Part shown: piece after piece, positions 45,623-56,900 of the stretch
Position numbering within the stretch: the first letter of the stretch is position 1
Layout: every line of letters starts with the position of its first letter
Assembly (NCBI GenBank): GCA_905147135.1
Contig: LR990051.1
Location: forward strand, 18,877,115 to 18,941,114
Source of the DNA: Blastobasis lacticolella
Taxonomy: Eukaryota; Arthropoda; Insecta; Lepidoptera; Blastobasidae
Reading direction: 5' to 3'
Length of the DNA: 64,000 nucleotides
Program-made: the position numbers and the translations under genes
Notes under the pieces: generated by a model
What the model was told of the DNA's origin: nothing
Database searches by the model: none
What the model saw: the letters and a program-made list of their open reading frames with translations, nothing else

Positions 45623-45781
45623 TTAAAATTTAAAAGACTGGCGTGAAAAAAGTGTACTCTTAAACGACTGTTTTCGAATATGAAATTGGAACATTACGCT
45701 ATGAGTGTAGGTAAAGGAATTTTATGACACTGTATTTCTTGCCTTTTATGGAAATAAATAGCCAATTTTATTATAATTTTT

Positions 45782-46016
45782 GATTTTCTGAGTTACGTAC
45801 ATTAGTTGATCTTACGGTGAGGGAAAATATGGCGTACATTCAGGCGACTGAATGTGTAACCATGATCCAATCTGGTCAAGTTCCCCTGGTTGCAGAGTAA
45901 AGGAGGTCAGGTGGTAGTGGCTCCACTGTAGCTGAACTGCCAAATCCAAGTTCATGGTCAAGGCGGACCCCGGGCCCTCATGCGCAGGAGCACAATCGGG
46001 ATATTAACGATTATTA
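45782..46016 (+). repeat. SINE family A upstream of copy 2
   Basis: CTGAGTTACGTACATTAGTT through TGAATGTGTAACCATGATCC to GGAGCACAATCGGGATATTA. The head is missing. It is the same insertion as 60252-60462 upstream of copy 3. Confidence 0.7.
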
Positions 46017-46175
46017 TTTATTTTTACTTAACGTAATTTAATTTACTTGTACTGTGTGCATTTTCGGTTTGGCAGCGCCAACCTCGCCAATGTAGAGAAG
46101 TCGCCACTGAACAAAAATGTAAACAGCCTAACTAATATAAAGCGGTAACTGTTGCCCTTAACATCAATGAAGCAT

Positions 46176-46370
46176 GACGACCTTGGCGTGGTTAACAGGT
46201 CCAGGGTTCGACTCCCGGCCGTGCAGAAATTGAAATGTTGAATTTTAACTTCTGTTACGGGTCTAGGTGTTATATGTATTAGTAATTTTTAAGGTTCTTT
46301 GGCATCCATAACACAAGCCTTGCTTACTTTGGGATTAGATGGCGCTGTGTGAATGTTCCAAGCAATATTT
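46176..46370 (+). repeat. tRNA-derived SINE, family B
   Basis: The head remnant GGCGTGGTTAACAGGTCCAG leads into B-box GGTTCGACTCCCGGCCG, then the body AATTTTAACTTCTGTTACGG and the AAGCCTTGCTTACTTTGGGA tail. Not present upstream of copy 3. Confidence 0.72.
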
Positions 46371-46659
46371 ATTTATGTACGTAGGTTTCACGTAACAAAA
46401 AGGAAAAAGTGCTGGTCACTAACATTTTAGTGTCATGCCTGTAACTATGCTGGCTACCTTATCCTTCGAACTGGAACACAACAATGCATGCATTGTTGCT
46501 TGGCAGGAGAAAATATATAAGGCCAGGGTACCTACCCGGACTCCTCAGGCCGCCTTGAATACAATTATTCCAATGATATTCTTTAATAACTGGTTATTTT
46601 CTAATAGTAACGAGTAACTGGTTGACCATATTCTTTGTATATAAATAAATATTAAATTT

Positions 46660-46925
46660 TATTCTACGGAATGGAACACGTTGTCTGCGAGTGTCCCCCC
46701 TCGTCATTATAATCTGGACGCCTTCAAGGCTAAAGTGAAGAGGCTGAATCTAGGTAAGCTCCACCTTGCGGTGTGAGATTTCGAAGTCGATATTTTCTTC
46801 TAGTAGATTTTGTTTTCTTTTATGACATACGGTAGGCAAACAGGCAAGCGGGCTACATGATGTTAAGTAGTCACCACTGCCTATAGACATTAGCAACACC
46901 AAGAGTATCGCTAATGCGTTGCTCA
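46660..46925. mobile_element. LINE fragments, two orientations
   Basis: From 46665 to 46780 the plus strand reads WNTLSASVPPRHYNLDAFKA, resembling the carboxy end of a Jockey-type ORF. From 46815 to 46920 is the reverse complement of the Jockey-like 3'-UTR (GGCAAACAGGCAAGCGGGCT). Both are decayed. Confidence 0.5.
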
Positions 46926-47204
46926 AATCTGTAACACGTTGTTCTGGCAGCAAAATGCCCCTCCACTACCAAAGCCACAATTCCCCAAATCCGCACCCCA
47001 TGGAGCACTGGAGACCTTAGTCACCGGCAGAAATATAATACTATTTAAAAGAGTATTGTTTAAAGCTGCGGTATTCTGTAAGGTGGAGGTACTTCCCCAG
47101 TCGGGCGGCTCCAATTCGAACGGGATACCCCGCTATGCCCTACCTCTCTTGCAATAAGTTATAAATCTGTATTTGCAAGCTCAGTAAAAACGATTTTCAA
47201 CATT
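46926..47204. other. Unassigned intergenic DNA
   Basis: Overlapping frames of 63 and 72 codons on opposite strands cover the same CpG-rich stretch (46923-47157). No motif supports either. The stretch is private to the copy 2 upstream region. Confidence 0.35.
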
Positions 47205-47721
47205 AAATGATTGTAGAAGGTCGTTGACAATAAGTTTATTGGCTTTTAAGAGATTTCAGTGACATTTTATGTAACGATTTGTGTCTACAAGAAAAGTCGA
47301 ATTCGGCATGTCGCAGCTCGAGAATAGGCCTCATCTTATATGTAACAAGCGACCGATTCCGGCTTTGCGCGGGTTTTCTTGGTTTACATTACACCTACCA
47401 GTAAAGAAACGGTAGGATCGCCGGGTTCACTTGTCGTAAATTTAAAACTACGACAAATGAGAAGAAAATACATCATTCAAGATTAATAAATTTTTCGGTG
47501 ACACATTTTTTAGATTTTTACTACGGCGCCAATCCTGTAGTACCAGTGGTTAGGTTGTTATAAACTAACACGCGATATTTTAGTAGAGCAGATAACGATA
47601 CATACTTACTGTACGCTCAGTGCATCTAATTATGTTGTTTATTCTGGCCGGCAATAGCTTTTTGGCCCAAAATGAATGATATCCCGCAGGGATAGGGAGG
47701 AACGTTGCTTATACCCTTAAC
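47205..47721 (+). repeat. Array upstream block plus boundary module, copy M3
   Basis: GAAGGTCGTTGACAATAAGT to TCGCCGGGTTCACTTGTCGT matches 60597-60815 upstream of copy 3. It runs directly into the boundary module (TACGGCGCCAATCCTGTAGT at 47522 to TATCCCGCAGGGATAGGGAG at 47680). This contiguity shows that block and module form one unit. Confidence 0.7.
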
Positions 47722-48244
47722 CACAGAAATGAAACAAAAACAGAATCCATCGTACCTTAAAGAGATGGGGTGCATGCAAGGTGGGACAAAATCCTTTGTT
47801 GTACATGACATACACTCATCAGGTCTTACAACGCGCTGCCATTTCGTACCGGTAATACGTATTTTTCCTTGATCAAAAGTATTTATAAAATTAACGTCAA
47901 ATAATTTGAAATTCAGGATTACCTACGACGCACAAGTAACGATGATTCTCATAATTATGCTTTATTTACTTTTGTGTAAATTTCGAACAAAAATTACTAG
48001 GTGTTGCTGAGATGTTGCTAGCTTTTTTATGGAAAAATTCCCTAAAAAGTGGGTAATTCTTTATTTATTGTATTTGTGACTCAGACAGTCAGATCAGGCC
48101 CCGAAGTTTTTAGGGTTCCTACTGAAAAATATTTATTTATACTACCTGTAAGCACGACGGAAGAAGTTTAAATCGGAAAGCGGACCCTGGCGTAAGCCGT
48201 AATAAACGCTACGATGATGATGATGAATTTATGTGACTGAAGTA

Positions 48245-48615
48245 AATCTGGGATCAGAATCCGGAATCCGGGATCTGAATCCGGAATCTGATTCCGAAAT
48301 CCGGAATCCAGATTCCGGAATCCGGAAAGCAATTCTGGAATTCTAAATCCGAATCCGGTATCCAAACCCGAATTCGGAATCCGTATCTGGAATTCGAATC
48401 CGTAATCTGAAATTCGAATAAGAGAACATAATATGTTTTTATCGGAGTAGGGAGGAAGCACGACTTTGCTCAACAGTGGTGAAAATAACTGAATCTGAAG
48501 AATTTTCTTTTTTAAATATCAAAACCCCTTTTTTGCATTTACGACGGTCATTTGGTATGAACGTAGAACGTAAAAGAACGTTAATGTGCGTGATCGAGTC
48601 TGAAATTGGCGGGGT
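48245..48615. repeat. GGATTC/GAATCC-rich repeat, copy 1 of 2
   Basis: About 190 bases consist of imperfect GAATCCGGAATCC-type units in near-palindromic arrangement. A non-repetitive part follows (GAACATAATATGTTTTTATC to ACGTTAATGTGCGTGATCGA). The whole recurs at 63695-64000. The minus-strand frame reads SGFRNLDSGFRNQIPDSD-like repeats, an artefact of the hexamer rather than a gene. Confidence 0.8.
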
Positions 48616-48649
48616 CTTTTGATTCTCGGGTCTCCTCGCCTTTAATTAA

Positions 48650-49215
48650 ATTTATCTACACTCATATATTTATGTTCCAATTACATACGCGTAAATAGTC
48701 GTCTATAAAAAAAAGAAAAAGTAGTCTGTGAAAAGTTTTTAATCATTATACAACACTTTTATTTTTTAATTTCTGGTCGGGCACGTTAGTTGGTTGAATA
48801 CCGCTGAGGGTCAGTGAACTGCGCTGTATGGAATTATTTTTCCGCTAAACAAAATATTTTTTCTAATTGTTGTGATTTTTGTTTGTAAATGCTTTTATTT
48901 TATTTATTTATTTAATAGTTTATTGCACACAAAAATTTTAACAAAGAAATGGCTTTTATATGTTTGAAGCAAATTAATAGATATATGTGAAAGTAGTGAT
49001 GTGAATTTTACGCTGCATGATATCCTCGACACGGCAACAGAAATGAATTGCAGCTACTTCCAGCAAAGTTGAAAAAATTATAGGAACGAAATTTTAACAT
49101 GAAAATATGAGTGTAGATAAAGGTGTATGCATCTTCATATAACTAGGTATCAAAACACTCGTGTCAAACTATTATCACATAAAGTTGGATAAACTATTAT
49201 ATTTTAATACCCACT
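48650..49215 (-). repeat. Relative of the TTAA MITE
   Basis: ACTTCCAGCAAAGTTGAAAA and ATGAGTGTAGATAAAGGTGT at 49055-49140 are the reverse complement of 45115-45200 inside the 641-bp MITE. Part of the same motif also appears at 48670. It is diverged and nested within the 2.8-kb element. Confidence 0.6.
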
Positions 49216-49374
49216 GCAATACACGAGCATTGCATTGTATACCTACAAAAGGTTTTTAAAAATCAAGAATTACTACACGTTTTTTTCCCAAAGGAATAGG
49301 CAGAGACTACATCGTTCTACTTGCTAAATATTATTCAAGAATCAAATGTCTGAAATGAAGAACTTTATTTATTT

Positions 49375-50485
49375 ATTACTAGCGGCCCGCCCCGGCTTCG
49401 CACGGGTAGTAAACCTTAACAAATTATACACCTGAACCTTGGTCATGAATCACGTTGTCTAAAACCGCACTATGTAGTCTGTGTGTGAATACCGCATGAA
49501 AATCCTTTCAGTAGTTCTTGAGTTTATCGCGTACAGACTGACAGTAAGACACGGCGTGGGACTTCGTTTTATAATATGAAGTAATTATATTATACTTAAG
49601 TATGTAATGAGTAGTGTCCCGTTACAAACAGGACACCATATTACGATCACAAAAGTTCCAACCGTCTCCTCAACCATTTTAGAGGGAAGGGGCGACCCGG
49701 CTCCTGACTGCCGTATTTCTTGACATTGACTCCCCTCCCGTACGTACCCCGTGCTGCCTAGATAGCCGAGCGGACTGAGCGGCGAACACGCGACTTTTTT
49801 CTAATATTCACATTTTTAAACTCGTGATATCTTTCGAATGGAATGTCTGAATTGAATAATTCAAAAAGTTATATAAAGGTATTGAAGTAGTCGTGAATAT
49901 GAAGTAATTGATTTTGATAAGGATTAATACCAAGGTACAAATAAAGAGCGTTTTTTAGCGGCGGCATTTCAATTATATTTTCAAAATAAAAGAACACTTA
50001 TTGTGACATAATTATAATAGTTAGACATATACTGTCGCGACACTTTTTGTAGATAATGATGTGTTCTGCAAAGTCGTAGTACATTATTTTGTTCTATCAT
50101 CAATAGTTTTCGCAGCGCACGCGATGTAAGGAATTTTTTGGGTATTTTTCTACACCTTCGGTTACATTGTTCAAATTTTACCAAGGATCCCTAATTTTTT
50201 TCAAAATGAAATGTAGCCTATGTCAAATTGGAAGAATGTAGCATTCTATTGGTGAAAGAAATTTTTAAATCGGCCCAGTACTTTTTGAGCCTATTCATTA
50301 CAAACATACAAAAATAGGTACAAATCTTTCCTCTTTATAATATTAGTGTAGATTGTACGGTTATGTCGCTAACCTAATACATAAATTAGTAAAGAAGGCA
50401 AAATAGATTATGTGTATGGCAACCCTCAAATCACGCACACATAAAATGGCGGCCATTTGTATGTTTCTTTCATGATTTAGGAGAC
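49375..50485. other. Repeat footprints and unassigned DNA inside the 2.8-kb element
   Basis: Two footprints with TTCTTGAGTTTATCGCGTAC (about 49512) and TTTTTGAGCCTATTCATTAC (about 50281) belong to the same dispersed family as 24890-25080. A 67-codon minus-strand frame at 49981-50184 has no recognised domain. Confidence 0.4.
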
Positions 50486-50948
50486 ATGGATTCTGTTTTT
50501 GTTTCATTTCTGTGCCTTTGACAGAGCACAACCAGGAGTGACGACAGAATAATTATGATGATGATGCCTTTCGTCTTAATCAAGTTGCATTGGTAGCTAA
50601 TTCAAGGTATTAGGTCCTGGAACAAACTATTTCTGCGTTACCTAATCTAATGTCTAAAACGATCTACCTAAAATAAAATCTAATATCTTTGGGTTCTATT
50701 TAAAAGAGTTCTAGCATAAACTTACTATACCTAGCGCAATCTCTTTGGTTTTAAATGAAATGATTGATTGGTTTACGTATTTGATTTCAAAATCTTTAAT
50801 GCAAATAATAAGCTACATAAGTTAATAAGCTGACAACTATTATAAGTACTAAGATAATTATAAATCCAACAAAAATATTCTAAAGATTTTAAATTTTATT
50901 AGAGTGTTTCCGCCAGCTTTATCTTCAAATCTACAATATCCACTATGT

Positions 50949-53900
50949 TTAATACATCACCGAAAATATGGAGTAGGTTGTTCTTACAATCTGAAAATAA
51001 AATAGTTACAGATATTAGTAGTGGTCGTATAAACGGTCTAATAGATGATGATGATGATTTGGCATGATGTTCGTATCATCATTTTGGCTTGGCTTGGTTA
51101 GTGTCCCAGTTGTGCTCTCGCACACAAGGTTCCGGGATCCTTGACCATGATCCAAGATTTGGCAGACGAGGTAATTATAGTGGAGTGACTGCCATCTGAC
51201 CTCCGTGATCCTGTTAACAGGGGAACCTGACCAGATTGGATCTTAGTTACACATTCAGTTGCTGAATGTGCAGGTTTCATCACGATGTTTTCTCTCACTG
51301 TAAGAACATCGGTTAGTGTTCAACTAATGTACATAACTTAGAAAAGTGTCATTGGTACTTGGCGGCAGTGGGATTTACGCATTGCGAGTTGGATACCGTT
51401 AACACTAGGCCACCAACGCTCCATTATTTAACTATAGAATAATAGTTGTTTGTAATTTTATCCTCTATCGATATGCAAAGACTCAGTATAGTCGCGAAGT
51501 AAAAAATAATAAATAAAAAAACCCTAAAGATGTTTTGACCTCTTTGCGAATTGCACTAACTACTTAAATTATTTTATACTAGACGTTCTCAGCGGCTTTC
51601 TCCGGCGGGCAGTTTGGATCTCTGTAAATGTGCAACTTTATCGCGGTACCCTATTATTTTCGCGGTCCAAAAAGTAGCCTACGTGATACGGGAATCACGT
51701 AGCTTCCTATTAGTGACAGAATTTAAAATAATCGGTCCAGTAGTTTTTTTTTTATGTTATACGGCAGACAAACAGGCGAGCGGGCCACCTGATAGAAAGT
51801 GGTCACCGCCGCCTATGGACATCAGCAACATCAGGGGAGTCACCAATGCGTTGCCCGCCTCTGAAGAGACCTCTAATATACCTCTTGAACGATCCCATGT
51901 CATAGTCCAAAGGAAACACTGTGGCTGGGAGTTCATTCCACATCCGAATCGTACGAGCGAGAATCCTTCTTTCGAACCTTCGCGTCGTGACCAACAGAGG
52001 GTCTACGTAGTGAGGATGAGTACCAAGCCCACGGCGGGTGGTGCGATGGCGGAATTGTGCTGTGGGCACCAGATCGAAAAGTTCCTCGGAACACTCCCCA
52101 TTGTACAACCGATAGAACACACACAGGGGACCAAAGTCCCTTCGGTTTGCCAGTGATTCCAACTTGCGTGTTTGTATGGGATCATCGACAATTCGTACGG
52201 CGCGTCTCTGTACAGAGTCCAGAGGTTAAGCAGGCCGGCAGTTTCGCCGGCCCAAAGATGGGAACAATATTCCATATGTGGCCGCACTTGTCCTTGTACA
52301 GCAGCAGACACTGTCCTGGGGTGAAGTATCGCTTGGACCGGTCCAAGCACTCCAAGCTTTTTCGAAGCCAGTTTGGCCTTGCCTTCCAGGTGACTCCGAA
52401 ATCACACGCTATCCGATATGTCGACACTGATGATCCCAATAATTTTTGAGTAGGAAGGGGGTGTTCTTTGAAACCGCGGCACTATGTCAAAGGGATCTTT
52501 TTTGGCGGAAAATGCGCAGACCTGTGTTGTTGAGGGGTTGAATTGGACGAGGTTTAGTCTGCCCCAGTGACAAATTGCTCCAAGGAATGTTCGATATTCG
52601 ACACAAGTCTAATTCGGCTCTCCGACACCTCGGAACGAAGGACATACGCTCGGCCAGTATAACTAACATCTCCAATACTGGGGATATTCAGCATATCATT
52701 GATATGCAAAAGAAACAGCGTGGAAGATAGCACTGAACCTTGGGGTACTCCAGCATTTATAGTCTTGGTATCTCTACCTTGCTCTCGACAGCCGTAGCCC
52801 ACCGGTGCGTTAGGTACACCAGAAGGTCACCAGCTGAGCGACCATGACGAAAGCCATATTGACGGTCACTGATCAGCTAGTGGTCCTCTAGGTATCCGAG
52901 GAGCTGGATATTGATAACCCGCACCATCACCTTAGAGAGCTGAGGTTACCGCTACAGGCCTGTAATTTGATGTGTCTGAATTATCACTCTTCTTGGGTAT
53001 CGGATGCACAAGTGCTAGCTTCTACGAAGACGGCACCGTTCCAGAGGTATAGGAAAGCTCGAATAAACGCATTAACACGGGAGACAACTCGAGAGCACAT
53101 TTTTTAAGAACAATAACCGAAATGCCGTCATGCTCACTGGACTTTCGGATGTCTAGGGAGAGAAGTACACGTCTTATAATATTTTGGGTGAAACGAACTT
53201 CGGGCATGCTGCCCTCACACCGCGAGATGGTAGGCGGTGCAGCTCCCCCATCATCCAGATTTGAGTTTTTAGCAAAGAGATTACCCAAGAGATCGGCTTT
53301 CTCCTTAGCCGTGTGGGCCAATAGGTCATCCGGCTTGCGCACAGGTGGAAAAGAAGTCCGACAAAAGTTCCCCTCAACAGCTTTGGAGAGAGACCAAAAA
53401 GCACGACTTCCAGATGAAGCACGACTCATTATATTATATTAAGTATAGATATTGTTAACTGAAGTTAGTGAATTGGTTGAAATCAGAGTAATTTCAAACA
53501 CACTGTGGTCTTAGAGTGTAATTGTTTGAAGGAAAACCTACTTACCGCCAAATACGACTCATGTGAAAGTTCCACGATGCCAAGACAGTGCAGTACCACA
53601 GGTGTCTGCAGAAAAAGAAATTTGTCATCGTATAAATTATGTTTTTTTAAGGTGGAGAACTTGAAATTAAAATAAAACAAACCAAAAATATTTCGTATCA
53701 ATGAAACTTGCTTTATTGGAAAGATCTTGGTCATGTGAAAATTATCGAATGTATTCACATTAAAATGCCATAATAATGCTTATTTTATTTGTACTAAATA
53801 CTTTTTTCGTTGTTTTATTTTAAAGTTCTCCGCCTTTATAAACACCCTTTACAGACTTTTAATCGTTGTTATCTAAACAGTTGCAGTTACTGAATAGTGC

Positions 53901-56900
53901 CTAACATCCTTTTCTGCCCTCCTATTTTGATAAACGTCAAACTAGAATCGATCCCGATTACTTTTAATATTATTATGATATATTATATTATATTATTATT
54001 TTTAAGCCTTTGATAACCTGTTACATGTACTTACATAAATACAATAATAATGTAATGTAGGTCATTTTCATGGATAAATAAACAAATCTAATCTTTTTCA
54101 GTCTAACCAAAAGGGTTTCTTTTACCATTAAGGTTCGGAACGGAACCCAAAAATGCGAGTTGCTTGATGGTTGATGTCAGAAGTGAAATGATACAGGGTC
54201 CGGTACCTGACTCTGCCACATCGCTATCACTACAACAGGTCGAATGCGCCTCGCTGTCGCACGCCGGCAGCGCTGCCATCCCGAACTGAACATCGCCATC
54301 GAAAGTTGAGAAGCCTGGAGACACAGCTATGAATCAACATCATCAACCAGCTCTGTAAAACCTAAGGAGTCTGACTAATATGTACAGCCGACATTAGAAT
54401 AGGAATAATGACTGGGTCAACATTTATAAATTCTAATTGGTCCGTAAGTTAAAAATAATAAACTAAATCACTTCACTTCACTTCATCACTTCTGAGTAAA
54501 ATTTCACCTCAGGCGTGATGTCTTGCAACATTTCAAAGTATTGTATCGGCGATATTTTTGTTTAAGTAATAAAATAATAAATACGTCTTCAATATTTTTT
54601 GGTAATCTACCTGACGGACAATGTTTCTTCAGTCATCGCCCCTATTAGTTAGGCAACCAGCACCTTGATTTTAGCAAATCGGTTGATCCGAATAAGAGAA
54701 AAGTGCTGTCAAAGCGATAACTTGGACTAACGTCCGTTGTATTGTGGATGGTCCTCATACGAAAGAGAGAGAGATAATATAATGATACAGAAGAGCCTTT
54801 TATTATAAAAATAACCATCTTGGCGTCTGGAGTGACTGCCATTTGACGTTCGTGACCCTGTCAACAGGGGAACCGGACCAGATTGTTTCAGCCGCCTGAA
54901 TGGGCACACGATTTTTCGCTCACCACGCTAATTCGCTAGAAAGCTGCCATTATTCATATTCATTTATTCATTGTAATCGCATGGTAGTTACATGGTGTCA
55001 TATACTATTTGGTGGTTTTAATGTGAACCAGGCAGAGCACAGCGTGTGCGTAAATACGAAGCCGAAACTAGCCGATGTGCTGTATTTATGACCTGTAACA
55101 TAGTTTCTGTGTAAACCGTACAAAATATATTTTTGTTCTAAAACACTGAAGGGAAGCCATCATGTCACCTCAACAGTGATGTTCCCAGCTGTCCACCAGA
55201 AGCAGCCGGTGCTGATCAGCGCGCAGGTGCCGGTCGCAGCCACCGTCAGCGTGACGGTCAGCGTCCGTTCTGACGTCTTCAGGATGTGTGAAAGAAGAAG
55301 TGTTATCAGATGGTTTAGGCAGCAGTCTGCGGCTAGAATTGTACTTATAATATATTAATATATGAAGAACGATGCCGCTTCGATTTGCCAAACCAGTGTC
55401 GCGTTTGACCACCGCTCTGAGGCTCGCACCATGAAACTCTGTGCGTGCGGAATTTAGCGACGGATCTGCAGATTCCTAATTGCGACACTGGCGGACCAAT
55501 TCTTCTGCCAGTAGCGACTATCAAAAAGGTGATATTTCCTTACCACAAATTGAATCAGGACTAGCACTAACGCTATGCTGTTGGTAAGTATTTGCATTGA
55601 ATATACTGTTTTACATATTTCTTCAGTAGCTTTCGTGCACCTGAAAACATGATCAGTTGAGAAGGCATATAATTGCCAGTCTATAATTAAGTATAACATA
55701 GAAAATAACTGTGTGACCACATATACACTTTTCTGGTTTTGTCAACGGTCACGTCAACGACATTCATTTGTCATAATGTCGGGAGAATATGGCTACAATA
55801 CATATATATGCAGGGGAATATGGGAGGGGTAAAACTATTCTAAAAATCTTTATTACTACTGTAGGTGTCAAGAAAACGTTACCAGATCATCCTGGAGTGC
55901 ATATCGATGCCAACTTTGAATGCTTTTTTGTACTGCTCTTCCTTTTCAGCCTGGCTAAGATCTGCATCGAAAATGTCGTTCAGGCTCCGAAAGTAGCTGC
56001 ACAAATTCCTAAATTGGTTGCTCATAGCGATCGTGAGTAGGATCACGACGAGAAAGCCAGAAAATATCATTCGAAAGATGCTGATCCAGAATAATATGTA
56101 GTAGATAATCCTGGCCACGCCTGCTGCATAGCTCGTGTCAGTCACGTCAGGCCAAACAGTTATTACTGTCACGAAGTTACCGCCTAAAATGCGTAATATT
56201 AATAAAATTGCGCTTATTTGTGTAGTTGTCTCAAACAGAATATTGTTTTTTATTTTATGTAGTGACAAAGGAGCAGGACAGCTGATGACAAGAGGTGCTG
56301 AGGCCCATTTCATCTACGATTTATGCTAAATGCAGGCACCAAAAATACGGAACAGCAGGTGCGTTGTCACTGTGAGGTTCATGATGAAATCCCTCATGCC
56401 TGTAATGGCGCTGGCTTCCCTATGTCATATTTGATCACAAAATATGAAATGGCTATTTCATGGCCGTGTGGTGTCTGGCAGAGTAGAATAGCACCAACTC
56501 CTTACGCTCATAGATGTCGTACAAGGCAACTTATGTTTTCGTGGCAAAAGATCAAGAGCCTCCGTAGTCTGGAAAATGGGCAGCAGCATTTTCCATTGTT
56601 ATATTTAAACACTGCGATCTCTAACCCGCCTGCCAAGCGTGAAGACTATGGCAAAAATCTCCCCTTTCGTGGGAGAGGCCCTAAGTCTCGACTGTAGTCG
56701 ACTGTTACGGGCTGTGATGAAGATGATAATTCAATAACAAACACTAATAACAACATTAAAATCCGTCAATAATCTCTCACTTTCTCGCAATTCGTGTATT
56801 TTAAATGAGGGTCCTTATTTTGTGGTACAAAGAATTTCATATAGTTTAAGTACCGATATTTGTGTTTCGATGAAGTGATCATTCGGTAATAATATATTCA

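Larger units (their letters stand above)
47722..50514. mobile_element. 2.8-kb element with perfect 29-bp terminal inverted repeats
   Basis: The first 29 bases (CACAGAAATGAAACAAAAAC and onward) are repeated exactly in inverse at 50486-50514. Flanks CCCTTAAC and CCTTTGAC match at six of eight positions, a plausible 8-bp target duplication as made by hAT elements. Copy 2 retains the uninterrupted site (TACCTTGGCAGAGC near 35519). Inside are an RTE tail (about 48165-48230), the GGATTC-rich repeat (48245-48615), MITE-related sequence (48650-49215) and footprints. No transposase is recognisable, so it is non-autonomous or composite. Confidence 0.8.

Noticed and set aside
48168..48473. 101-codon frame with SGFRN/PDSD-like repeats
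   Set aside because: It is the translation of a GGATTC hexamer array, shifts frame between the two copies and lies within a mobile element.
51614..52449. Long plus-strand frames of 180 and 130 codons
   Set aside because: They are antisense to a Jockey-like LINE whose minus-strand translation shows real RT and carboxy-terminal motifs.
54103..54324. 73-codon frame over receptor exon 5 (and 38821-39036)
   Set aside because: Wrong frame. The phase-0 frame bounded by GCTTCT and the GTACCG donor gives the MAMFSSGW receptor exon in all three copies.
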